A DNA stretch of 38,509 bases, taken from assembly GCA_016181585.1 (NCBI GenBank), contig JACOYX010000018.1, positions 1 through 38,509 of the forward strand, in the 5' to 3' direction. This document shows positions 25,205 through 31,119 of this stretch, one piece after another. Both the position numbers and the translations under genes were made by a program. How positions within the stretch are numbered: the stretch's first letter is position 1; the number at the start of each line of letters is the position of its first letter. The stretch comes from Candidatus Sungiibacteriota bacterium. GTDB lineage: Bacteria; Patescibacteriota; Minisyncoccia; Sungbacterales; HO2-52-23. A model generated the notes under the pieces. The model ran no database searches. It saw nothing but the letters and a program-made list of their open reading frames with translations, and was not told where the DNA came from.

Positions 25205-25440
25205 CTCCTTTTTCAAAATTTTAAATAAAATTAAAGAACAACGGACGAGAGTGTGGCGTGGCGGCGCCGTACTCCCTGGGGACACCGCGACTTGCGTCGC
25301 GTGTCCGCGGGCGATAATTTCATCATTTTTATATTTATCGCCTAGCCCCATTGATTTGCTACCGCCATAACTCCCCGAAGGGATTTCAAGTAATCCATGA
25401 TGAGCGCGGTTATTCAGGGGTTTGGTCCGCGCTACGATTG
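25205..25440 (-). other. Structured leader ahead of the basic 70-residue protein
   Basis: Gene-free. Clear stems: GGACAcCGCGAC-ttgc-GTCGCGTGTCC (near 25278-25305) and GGCGATAA/TTTATCGCC (near 25310-25342). The leader is much longer than needed for an SD. It follows hairpin pair 4 on the coding strand. Confidence 0.55.
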
Positions 25441-25526
25441 GGAACTTCTCCCATCAAAATCTTTATCTTTCCTTTTACAAAAGAAAAACTTTTATGGAAG
25501 CCCGAACTTTGATTTATTCGTTCGGG
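25441..25526 (-). repeat. Array hairpin pair 4 (A + B)
   Basis: The A hairpin begins with the 20-mer GGAACTTCTCCCATCAAAAT, identical to the one at 26001 (identity runs 22 bases), and pairs imperfectly with ACTTTTATGGAAG. B hairpin: CCCGAAC/GTTCGGG (25501-25526). Between here and the previous stop (25527-25640) lie further stems: AAGAATA/TATTCTT, CGTGCC/GGCACG and CGAAACTCT/AGAGTTTCG, the last covering the end of the upstream gene. Confidence 0.75.
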
Positions 25527-25639
25527 CACTTTTGCGCAATACGGTCTCGCTCATGCTTATAAGAATATGGCTAGTATTCTTTTATTTCACATGAATCCCC
25601 GTTCACGTGCCTTGCGTTGGCACGGGAGGTTTCGAAACT

Positions 25640-25936
25640 CTAGTATTCCGATTCCAGAGTTTCGGCAATCTTTCGATGCAATTCTCCACTTGCAATCATG
25701 CTTTTAGGCAGATTACAAAGGAATGCTCCGAGAGGATTGCATGACCCATCACATCTACCCCTTACAATGCTCGTAAGATGTTGTGCGTGGACCACGCGCT
25801 CTTCCTCCATATAAATGACGTCAAGCGAGTCTGCGTGGAAATCACCATTGCATCCGTGATTCCACTGGAGCTTTCCGTCATCTTCCGTCATACCATGTTC
25901 AGTGGTCTGACGATAAGTTCGGAATTTTCCTTGCAT
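25640..25936 (-). CDS. Array gene: 98-residue Cys/His-containing protein
   Basis: Starts MQGKFRTYRQTTEHGMTEDDGKL behind AAAGGGGGTGAACC. Contains NHGCNGDFHADSLDVIYMEEERVVHAQHLTSIVRGRCDGSCNPLGAFLCNLP, i.e. four Cys and several His that could form a metal site. No signal peptide. A small hairpin (CCTGCG/CGCAGG, 25956-25973) lies just before the SD. Unrecognised. Confidence 0.7.
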   Translation of the reverse strand: MQGKFRTYRQTTEHGMTEDDGKLQWNHGCNGDFHADSLDVIYMEEERVVHAQHLTSIVRGRCDGSCNPLGAFLCNLPKSMIASGELHRKIAETLESEY

Positions 25937-26000
25937 GGTTCACCCCCTTTCTTTCTCCTGCGAGCCACCGCAGGATTGGTTTTGGTAAAAAAGAATTTTC

Positions 26001-26075
26001 GGAACTTCTCCCATCAAAATCTCTTAATGATTAAGAAACTTTGATGGGAGTCCGATGATCTTGTGAATCATCGGA
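26001..26075 (-). repeat. Array hairpin pair 3 (A + B)
   Basis: A hairpin: CTCCCATCAAAaTCTCTTAAT (26008-26028) with ATTAAGAaACTTTGATGGGAG (26030-26050), about 20 bp. B hairpin: TCCGATGAT-cttgtga-ATCATCGGA (26051-26075), perfect 9 bp. On the coding strand, B comes just after the previous gene and A just before the next leader. Confidence 0.85.
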
Positions 26076-26090
26076 CAAACTAGCAGTGTT

Positions 26091-26294
26091 TTACTCAGGG
26101 ATTTTGTTTGCCACCGCCGCGAGACGGTCGGCTTCCGCCCGGAGTATGTTCACTGCTTCTACCAACGCGACTTTGCAGCCACGCTGGTCGGGGTACACAT
26201 TCAAACCGCATCCTGCCTCCTGCGCTTTATGTAAGGCATTGAGCGTGTTACGTACCCCACTGAAAATTTCATGTACTAAACCTTCATTAACCAT
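26091..26294 (-). CDS. Array gene: helical 67-residue protein
   Basis: The track starts at 26330, but the AAAGGAGGAGAAG SD sits before the internal ATG at 26294 (MVNEGLVHEIFSGVRNTLNALHKAQEAGCGLN..). Almost all helix, with a C-terminal heptad-like part (VALVEAVNILRAEADRLAAVANKI) that may form a coiled coil. Unrecognised. Confidence 0.7.
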   Translation of the reverse strand: MVNEGLVHEIFSGVRNTLNALHKAQEAGCGLNVYPDQRGCKVALVEAVNILRAEADRLAAVANKIPE

Positions 26295-26369
26295 CTTCTC
26301 CTCCTTTTGGTCCTCTTTTTGGTTGGCCAATGGTTTGTTTAAATTTTGTTTTGTATAAAAGAACTTTGG

Positions 26370-26680
26370 AATGGCCAGCGGAGCCGCAAAAAATACGCGG
26401 ACGCTGGCTATAAAATATGCGGCTAGGGCATCTCCGTTACTGGTCTCGCACAGGCTACCTCCTTGCCCGAGCTCCAGTTCCCACTAAAACCTTTGCGGCC
26501 GCTTACGCAAAGGGGTTTCCCAAGTATCCATCGGGGCAGCGATGGATCGCTCCCGTGGGAGTGCTTGGGATTCCGGCCTCAAAATGCCGGAAGGAGATGT
26601 TTCGCTTACCGGTTCTTACTGAAAGAACCGCTTGCGTCTCGAGGCCTCGTCCCCGAGAATAAGCAAAAACGTTGGGTTTC
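26370..26680 (-). other. Dense cluster of hairpins, possible large structured RNA
   Basis: About 310 bases holding at least seven consecutive stems (plus-strand reading): GCCAGCG..CGCTGGC with inner CCGC/GCGG; CCTTTGCG/CGCAAAGG; an outer TCCCAAG/CTTGGGA enclosing ATCCATCG/CGATGGAT and CTCCC/GGGAG; TTCCGGC/GCCGGAA; GGTTCTT/AAGAACC; TCTCG/CGAGA. Loops are 2-10 bases. Track ORFs here (62 and 135 codons) run across the stems and have no SD. The layout is a three-way or four-way junction RNA. Sense strand unknown; the array promoter favours minus. Confidence 0.6.
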
Positions 26681-26683
26681 AGA

Positions 26684-26774
26684 TCTCCCATCGAAGCAAG
26701 AGAGCGTAACGAATAATTATATAAGGTTCGCTCTCGCGCTTCGATGGAAGCAGAAGGCGCTGGTCGCTTTCTGC
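26684..26774 (-). repeat. Array hairpin pair 2 (A + B)
   Basis: A hairpin: TCCCATCGAAGCaAGAGAGCG (26686-26706) with CGCTCTCGCGCTTCGATGGAA (26729-26749). B hairpin: GCAGAAgGCG-ctggt-CGCtTTCTGC (26750-26774). The arm is TTCGATGGGAG, a close variant of the others. Confidence 0.85.
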
Positions 26775-26787
26775 TGTTGCGGGGTTT

Positions 26788-26949
26788 TTACTTACTACGC
26801 GGGTCCTCTGCCTCCCGCGCCTCCAGCCAGCTTTCGCGGCTGGAGTGGACAACACCCCGATTGTCGGTGACATATTGATAATCGACGGGGCGGACCCCCT
26901 CAACGATCATCGCTAGCCGCTCCTCCAACGTAATTGTGGTGTTTTCCAT
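26788..26949 (-). CDS. Array gene: 53-residue protein
   Basis: The track starts at 27000, but the AAAGGAGGAAGG SD fits the internal ATG 26949 (MENTTITLEERLAMIVEGVRP..). The middle, VDYQYVTDNRGVVHSSRESW, could be two short strands, and the end is acidic/basic (LEAREAEDPRSK). First gene after the array promoter. Unrecognised. Confidence 0.65.
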   Translation of the reverse strand: MENTTITLEERLAMIVEGVRPVDYQYVTDNRGVVHSSRESWLEAREAEDPRSK

Positions 26950-26991
26950 TTTCCTTCCTCCTTTTCTAAGAACATAGAGAGATTGTAAATT

Positions 26992-27115
26992 TTCTCCCAC
27001 CGAAGTAGCGACTGGTTGTTAGCCACTAGAAGTTAGTAATTTTTTAGTTTACTAGTGGCTAGGAACTAGTTGCTAGTCGCTATTTCGGTGGAAGGGGATA
27101 GAATTACCCATCCCT
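26992..27115 (-). repeat. Array hairpin pair 1 (A + B), in the 5' leader
   Basis: The A hairpin is the largest: CCACCGAAGTAGCGACT.. with AGTCGCTATTTCGGTGG, plus an inner GCCACTAG/CTAGTGGC. It is built of CTAGT-like words. B hairpin: GGGAT/ATCCC near 27095-27115. A minus-strand 12-codon ORF (27073-27111, MGNSIPFHRNSD) runs from B into A and could be a leader peptide; AAGGAGG lies upstream of it. Confidence 0.75.
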
Positions 27116-27170
27116 CAATCCCCACCTCCTTCTTAAAATGTTTAAGTTTTTCCCAAACCGTTATGCCTAC

Positions 27171-27198
27171 ATTATACACAATCTATATAATTTGTCAA
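27171..27198 (-). promoter_or_regulatory. Consensus promoter of the small-gene array
   Basis: On the minus strand: TTGACA (27193-27198), 16-base spacer, TATAAT (27171-27176), both boxes perfect. Transcription would start near 27165 and run left for about 3.5 kb, because no other promoter of this quality was seen inside the array. Confidence 0.8.
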
Positions 27199-27439
27199 GT
27201 AGCGATGACATAATGAAGAAGTAATCCCTAAAAAATGGCTTATATAAAGCAAAAATTAGAGATAAATATTTTTATCTCAAGTAAAACATTTTATCTTTTT
27301 AAAACCGAAGATAATTAAAAATTAACTTACTCTTCACCAAAGGTGCATCGGATCTTTCCATTTTATAAGTAAGAAATAGTGTGAGAGGTATGGGCAAATA
27401 TCTAGACTGGCGCACTTCAGGCTTGAATTTTACATTTAC
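27199..27439. other. Gene-free region between divergent promoters
   Basis: AT-rich, no supported ORF. The only structure seen is the small hairpin GAGATAA/TTATCTC (about 27260-27279). It may hold regulator sites for both perfect promoters, but none stands out. Confidence 0.5.
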
Positions 27440-27468
27440 TTGACACCACATGTATTTATGTATATAAT
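27440..27468 (+). promoter_or_regulatory. Consensus promoter of ncRNA 1
   Basis: TTGACA (27440-27445), 17-base spacer, TATAAT (27463-27468), a perfect sigma70-type promoter. No ORF follows for more than 1 kb on this strand, so it drives a non-coding RNA. Confidence 0.85.
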
Positions 27469-27474
27469 ATGGGT

Positions 27475-27684
27475 AGATGCCGCGCACTAAGGGCGGCATC
27501 TAACTGGTTCTTTCTGGAGGGTTCTTGAGTAAATGTCTTCTCTACTGGATTCCTGCGCATGGCAGGAATAACAGAAGAGGGTGCTCAAGGAATTGGTGAG
27601 CGAGGGCGTGTTCTCGACCACTTAAGTCCGACCGGACGGGTTTAGGACATGCTCAAAAAGTTTTTTCAAGCTCGCCATTTTTTT
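27475..27684 (+). ncRNA. Unidentified structured small RNA of about 210 nt
   Basis: Starts about 7 bases after the perfect -10 and ends at T7 (27678-27684). Domain 1: GATGCCGC/GCGGCATC (27476-27500). Domain 2: long interrupted hairpin, CTTGAG/CTCAAG, TCTTCT/AGAAGA, ATTCCTGC/GCAGGAAT (27524-27589). Domain 3: GGTGAGC/GCTCGCC (27595-27676) enclosing CGAG/CTCG and GTCC-gacc-GGAC. No tmRNA, RNase P or SRP signatures seen. The long interrupted hairpin leaves 6S RNA possible, but the flanking domains do not fit. High expression is expected from the promoter. Confidence 0.65.
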
Positions 27685-27702
27685 GTTCTCCTGTATGGCG
27701 AA

Positions 27703-27737
27703 CAAAAAAAGAACCCCCTCCGATTCAGAGAGGAGGG
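27703..27737 (-). terminator. Minus-strand intrinsic terminator
   Basis: CCCTCC (27716-27721) pairs with GGAGGG (27732-27737); on the minus strand it is followed by TTCTTTTTTTG. It would stop transcription from the TrmB-like gene before it runs into ncRNA 1. The stretch to 27845 shows nothing else except A-rich sequence. Confidence 0.7.
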
Positions 27738-27846
27738 ATAATATAATGGGCGGCATGTAATTTTTTGGTCCCTTTTATATTTTTGGAAAATTTAAAAAAA
27801 AAGAAAAACGACGGAAAAAGAAAACAAAAACAAATTGGTATAATTA

Positions 27847-27878
27847 AAAGGGGACTACGCAAACGCGTACCCCCTTTA
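27847..27878 (-). terminator. First terminator of the TrmB-like gene
   Basis: AAAGGGGacTACGC (27847-27860) pairs with GCGTAcCCCCTTT (27865-27877); TTTT follows on the minus strand, just after the stop codon. Confidence 0.75.
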
Positions 27879-27881
27879 TTT

Positions 27882-28634
27882 TTAATCAGTGGGTCTTATT
27901 AATTTCCAAAAAAGCATGAAAAGACTTCGAAAAGAATCCGCAACGCTCGAATGCTGGATAATAGTGCCTGATGGTTTACCTTTAAGGGCGGCAATTCCTA
28001 TCTTGTCATCATAGATGGTGAGATCGATATTAATGGGCAAATCCTGTGCTGACACATATTTTGATTCACGAAGCGATGCATTATCTTTTTCTTTCAAGAA
28101 GTCGCCGCGAGAAGAGGTATAGATAAGCGATGAATGGATGCCGTGTTTTACCCTTTCTGAAATATAAGTACTCGGATGTTCCGGAAAAATATCAAGCACG
28201 TTGTCCGCGGAGGCAATGGAATATATATGTTTTTCCTTTGTTGATAAAAAATCTTCCTGCATTCTCAAAAGCCCTTCTCTCCCTTCAAAAAAACGCACTT
28301 GCGGTTTTGAGTCTGAAAGGCGAAAGAGCGCCTCGAGTTCGGGGAGGAACTTGGCAAGTTCCTCTTTTTTGTGTTCGGCGGCTTTGCGTTCTTCTTCGAT
28401 GACGGACAGGAGCTGGTTCGGATCCTCCGCGATGAAAAATTGTTTTTTGCCTTTGGTCTGCGTGCTTGCGAGACCAAGTTTTTTCAAGCGTTCGATTTGG
28501 ACATAGGCGGTAGGGCGGTTGATTTCCGCTTTGGTGGAAATCTGGAGCATGGTCGAGGGACCGAGCTCGAGCATGGCAAGATATACCCGCGCCTCGTTTT
28601 CCGAGAGGCCCATTTGTCGGAGTTGATTAAGCAT
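27882..28634 (-). CDS. TrmB-family transcriptional regulator
   Basis: I start at ATG 28634 (MLNQLRQMGLSENEARVYLAMLELG), 250 residues; the track start at 28664 lies over a TATACT -10-like box. N-terminal winged helix (GPSTMLQISTKAEINRPTAYVQIERLKKLGLASTQTKGKKQFFIAEDP) is typical of TrmB. A coiled-coil linker (SVIEEERKAAEHKKEELAKFLPELEAL) and a C-terminal PLD-like effector domain (VRFFEGREGLLRMQEDFL..IYDDKIGIAALKGKPSGTIIQHSSVADSFRSLFMLFWKLI) follow. TrmB proteins sense sugars or other metabolites. The target is unknown. Confidence 0.88.
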   Translation of the reverse strand: MLNQLRQMGLSENEARVYLAMLELGPSTMLQISTKAEINRPTAYVQIERLKKLGLASTQTKGKKQFFIAEDPNQLLSVIEEERKAAEHKKEELAKFLPELEALFRLSDSKPQVRFFEGREGLLRMQEDFLSTKEKHIYSIASADNVLDIFPEHPSTYISERVKHGIHSSLIYTSSRGDFLKEKDNASLRESKYVSAQDLPINIDLTIYDDKIGIAALKGKPSGTIIQHSSVADSFRSLFMLFWKLIRPTD

Positions 28635-28713
28635 GTTGGATTTACTATAGTTTGAGTATACCATATAAAAATGGAAAGCGAAAATATAAAAACAAACTTT
28701 TAAACTTTAAACT

Positions 28714-28812
28714 TTAGGACTTACGCGTTTGAAAAGGAATACTTTTTTATATAGATTGCCGAGTCCAGATAGTAATCGTGACTCGCAATGACATCAAACG
28801 CGTAAGTCCTAA
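28714..28812. mobile_element. Family C palindromic element (MITE-like), 99 bp
   Basis: Perfect 19-bp terminal inverted repeats, TTAGGACTTACGCGTTTGA (28714-28732) and TCAAACGCGTAAGTCCTAA (28794-28812). Inside is a second imperfect stem, ATTGCcGAGTC/GACTCGCAAT, so the whole unit folds as one hairpin. It lies between divergent genes, right before the PHP gene. No coding capacity. Confidence 0.8.
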
Positions 28813-28822
28813 CTATGTAGGC

Positions 28823-29740
28823 ATGCCCAACACATTTGATCTCCAAATTCAATCCACCGCATCCGATGGTAAACACACTCCGCGTGAGATTGTCATTATG
28901 GCAAAAGAGCTCGGGTTGCAGACGATCGCGCTTACCGACCATGATACGGTGTCGGGGATTGCCGAAGCGCTTGCGGCGGGCGCGGAATGTGGCGTGCGTG
29001 TGATTCAGGGGATCGAAATGTCGGTGGAAGAATACGGCGCGCATATTTTGGGATTTGGCGTGAATCATGAAAATGCGGATTTTTTGGCTGAATTGCAAAA
29101 ATTTAAAGAAGGCAGGCTGGAGACTGCAAAAACAATGGTGGAAAATTTGAAGCGAGCGGGATTTGCGGTGGATTGGGAAGATGTGGAGCGGGAAAAAACG
29201 GGTGAGGTGGTGGCGCGGCCTCATCTGGCGCGCGCGGTAATGAAGCGGCCGGAAAACAAAGAAAAACTATCGGGTGTCCAGTCGGTGCATGATTTTATCG
29301 AACGATTTTTGGCAAACGATAGTCCTAATTATGTAAAACGCACGGCGATTTCCGCAAAAGATGCGATTGCACTTTTGCATAGCGCCGGGGGTGCGGCGGT
29401 GTGGTCGCATCCGGCTATACATTTTAAAGGAAATTATGAAGAGCTTGAAAGTTTTTTAAAAAAGTTGATTGAGTGGGGCATCGACGGCATTGAAGTGTTT
29501 AATGCTCCGCATACGGAAGATGACGCGGAATTTTTGCAGGGTCTTGCCGTGCAGTACAATCTCTTGCGGACGGCTGGTTCGGATTTCCACGAAAAAGGCG
29601 ACCATCCTGCCGATCCTGAAACGGGCTTGCACTCCGCACGGACGCTTGGCGACTACGAAACATACGGCTTTGATACGAATGATATTGTTGAAAAATTGGA
29701 TCAGATAATGAAGCAAAAAATTGACATCTCTGGCGGTTGA
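28823..29740 (+). CDS. PHP-domain phosphoesterase with altered first metal motif
   Basis: The track starts at GTG 28778 inside the family C element; I use ATG 28823 (MPNTFDLQIQSTASDGKHTP), 305 residues. PHP proteins such as TrpH/YciV hydrolyse phosphoesters (3',5'-nucleoside bisphosphates, RNA 5' ends) with up to three metals. Seen: ALTDHDTVSG, the glutamate in GIEMSVEEYGAHILGFGV, ARPHLARAVM, GGAAVWSHPAIH, GSDFHEKGDHP. The first motif, normally HxH in 'DLHxHSTASDG', is QIQ, so two metal ligands are missing. The enzyme may bind fewer metals or use a changed substrate. No SD. Confidence 0.85.
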   Translation: MPNTFDLQIQSTASDGKHTPREIVIMAKELGLQTIALTDHDTVSGIAEALAAGAECGVRVIQGIEMSVEEYGAHILGFGVNHENADFLAELQKFKEGRLETAKTMVENLKRAGFAVDWEDVEREKTGEVVARPHLARAVMKRPENKEKLSGVQSVHDFIERFLANDSPNYVKRTAISAKDAIALLHSAGGAAVWSHPAIHFKGNYEELESFLKKLIEWGIDGIEVFNAPHTEDDAEFLQGLAVQYNLLRTAGSDFHEKGDHPADPETGLHSARTLGDYETYGFDTNDIVEKLDQIMKQKIDISGG

Positions 29741-29781
29741 TTTTATCCTGAAGCCAGAACTTTGCTTTTTCAGGAGCCCCT

Positions 29782-30186
29782 GTGCAATACGAGGCAGAGC
29801 CAAAGACGTTGGTGGTGGTTTACGATTGGTGTATTCCCTTAAGGCAATTCCAGAAGATAATACCTCCCCGCGTTGAATTTGCGAAGCATATTTTCGCATG
29901 TTTGGCGATAAAGCAGGATTTGCTGCGGATCAATGACTACGCATTTTTTGCGCATGTGGCGGATGTTTATTGCGTCAAATATCCAAATTGCAGGATCGTG
30001 ATTATAACGCAGGATCAGAGTTTTTCAGACGAGGTGGAACGGCATAAAGCATACAAAGATGGTACTGTCGAAGTGGTGACCATCATTCCCTGCAATAGTG
30101 AAATTATGAATAATAAGCGCGCCGAAGAAGTTGCGGGGATGCTAATCAAAAAATACGCCGCAAAAAAGGCGGAAGCGGCGGTTTAA
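29782..30186 (+). CDS. Hypothetical protein, possibly PIN-like
   Basis: 134 residues with GTG start behind a short AGGAG. LVVVYDWCIPLRQF near the start and CRIVIITQDQSFSDEV near 75-90 resemble the acidic motifs of PIN-like (DUF5615/Mut7-C type) proteins, where 'LDENLPP' and 'TRDKDF' carry the metal ligands. The match is loose, and the middle (EFAKHIFACLAIKQDLLRINDYAFFAHVADVYCVKY) is helical. Ends with a Lys/Ala tail. Between the PHP gene and a strong terminator. Confidence 0.55.
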   Translation: MQYEAEPKTLVVVYDWCIPLRQFQKIIPPRVEFAKHIFACLAIKQDLLRINDYAFFAHVADVYCVKYPNCRIVIITQDQSFSDEVERHKAYKDGTVEVVTIIPCNSEIMNNKRAEEVAGMLIKKYAAKKAEAAV

Positions 30187-30218
30187 CGCTTTTTTAACGT
30201 AGCGGGGACATAATTTCT

Positions 30219-30260
30219 AAAACCGCGCGCAATCGGCTGCGCGGTTTTTATTTTTTTATA
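30219..30260 (+). terminator. Intrinsic terminator
   Basis: AAAACCGCGC (30219-30228) pairs with GCGCGGTTTT (30239-30248), then TTATTTTTTTAT. Confidence 0.9.
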
Positions 30261-30288
30261 CATTGTGGTATAATATTTCATAATTTAT

Positions 30289-30963
30289 ATGAAAGAGCGG
30301 GTTACGCTAACTACGAAAGATAACTATACTCTTGCCGCAGATTTTTATCCGGTTGAAGCTTCGGAAACCGGAATTATTTTGTTGCACATGATGCCCGCGG
30401 ACAAAACAAGCTGGACTGCTTTTGCGGAGAAGCTTCAAACGCGGGGCTTCCATGCGCTTGCTGTTGATTTGCGCGGCCATGGCGAATCGCAAGATGGTCC
30501 GCAAGGATATGAGCGGTTTTCCGATGCCGAGCATCAAGATTCGTATCGCGATGTCGAGGCCGCCGCAGATTTTTTACACTCACGCGGAATAAAAAAGGTG
30601 AATCTAGCTGGCGCTTCCATTGGCGCGAATCTGGCGCTTTGGTATTTGGCGGATAATCCGGAAATTCGCTCCGCAATTTGCTTATCTCCGGGACTTAATT
30701 ATCGGGGCATCGAAACGGAGCCTTTAACGAAACGAGTGGGCAAGGAGCAAGGGGTCTATTTTGTCGGATCGAGCGAAGACGAGAGGTCTTCAGGAATTTC
30801 GGCGGCTCTTGCCGCCGAACGCCTTTACGAATTGTGCACAGGGGGAAAAGCATTGAAAATTTTTGACGGCGCGGGGCATGGCACAGTCATGCTTGAGCGG
30901 AATCAGGATTTCATGGATATTCTTGTTGGCTGGCTAGAAAAAAGAAATAGACCTACTGCGTAA
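30289..30963 (+). CDS. Alpha/beta hydrolase, C-terminus supplied by a repeat element
   Basis: 224 residues. Alpha/beta hydrolase fold: GIILLHMMPADKTSW (oxyanion region), ALAVDLRGHGES, nucleophile elbow GASIGAN near 105-111, an acidic turn VGSSEDERSS, and the catalytic His in GAGHGT. Likely a small esterase or lipase; substrate unknown, no signal peptide. The last codons (..RPTA, stop TAA) are the first 15 bases of the family A element at 30949, so insertion replaced or trimmed the original C-terminus. Confidence 0.82.
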   Translation: MKERVTLTTKDNYTLAADFYPVEASETGIILLHMMPADKTSWTAFAEKLQTRGFHALAVDLRGHGESQDGPQGYERFSDAEHQDSYRDVEAAADFLHSRGIKKVNLAGASIGANLALWYLADNPEIRSAICLSPGLNYRGIETEPLTKRVGKEQGVYFVGSSEDERSSGISAALAAERLYELCTGGKALKIFDGAGHGTVMLERNQDFMDILVGWLEKRNRPTA

Positions 30964-31107
30964 AGATTTTCGTAACGAAATTTCAATTCGCGCCAAAATC
31001 GTTGAATAAATTTTGCGGCCTATCGGCTTAGATAAGCCAAGAAATTTTGAAGCGATTTTGGCCTAAATTAAGAAATTGCAGTAGAAGTATCTTTGCGCAG
31101 TAGGTCT
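30949..31107. mobile_element. Family A palindromic element, complete 159-bp copy
   Basis: Ends AGACCTACTGCGTAAAGAT (30949) and its inverted counterpart ..ATCTTTGCGCAGTAGGTCT (to 31107), flanked by TA on both sides. Sub-terminal arms GCGCCAAAATC and GATTTTGGC also pair. The core has GGCTTA-ga-TAAGCC and CCAAGAAATTTT. No ORF. It ends 12 bases before the GTG of the next gene, so it may also supply promoter sequence. Confidence 0.85.
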
Positions 31108-31119
31108 AATACATAAACA

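Noticed and set aside
26463-26870. 135-codon plus-strand ORF (also 62-codon minus ORF 26503-26691)
   Set aside because: Both run through several perfect hairpins, have no SD, and the minus one starts inside a hairpin arm.
24211-27115. CRISPR array
   Set aside because: The repeated arm is short, the copies are 0.3-1 kb apart with genes between them, and there are no even spacers or cas genes.
23641-27198. Classical integron cassette array
   Set aside because: The layout (one promoter, small one-strand genes, hairpins between) is similar, but no attC core (RYYYAAC/GTTRRRY) pairs were found at the hairpins and no integrase gene is in the window.
27299-27499. 66-codon minus ORF over the ncRNA 1 promoter
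   Set aside because: Covers the perfect promoter and the start of the RNA; no SD.
27475-27684. tmRNA, RNase P RNA or SRP RNA
   Set aside because: No tRNA-like ends, no GAGGAAAGTCC-type P RNA core, no GGAAGNAGC SRP loop. 6S RNA cannot be excluded but the extra domains do not fit.
28778-28822. GTG start of the PHP gene inside the family C element
   Set aside because: The extra 15 residues come from the repeat arm; the domain begins right after ATG 28823.
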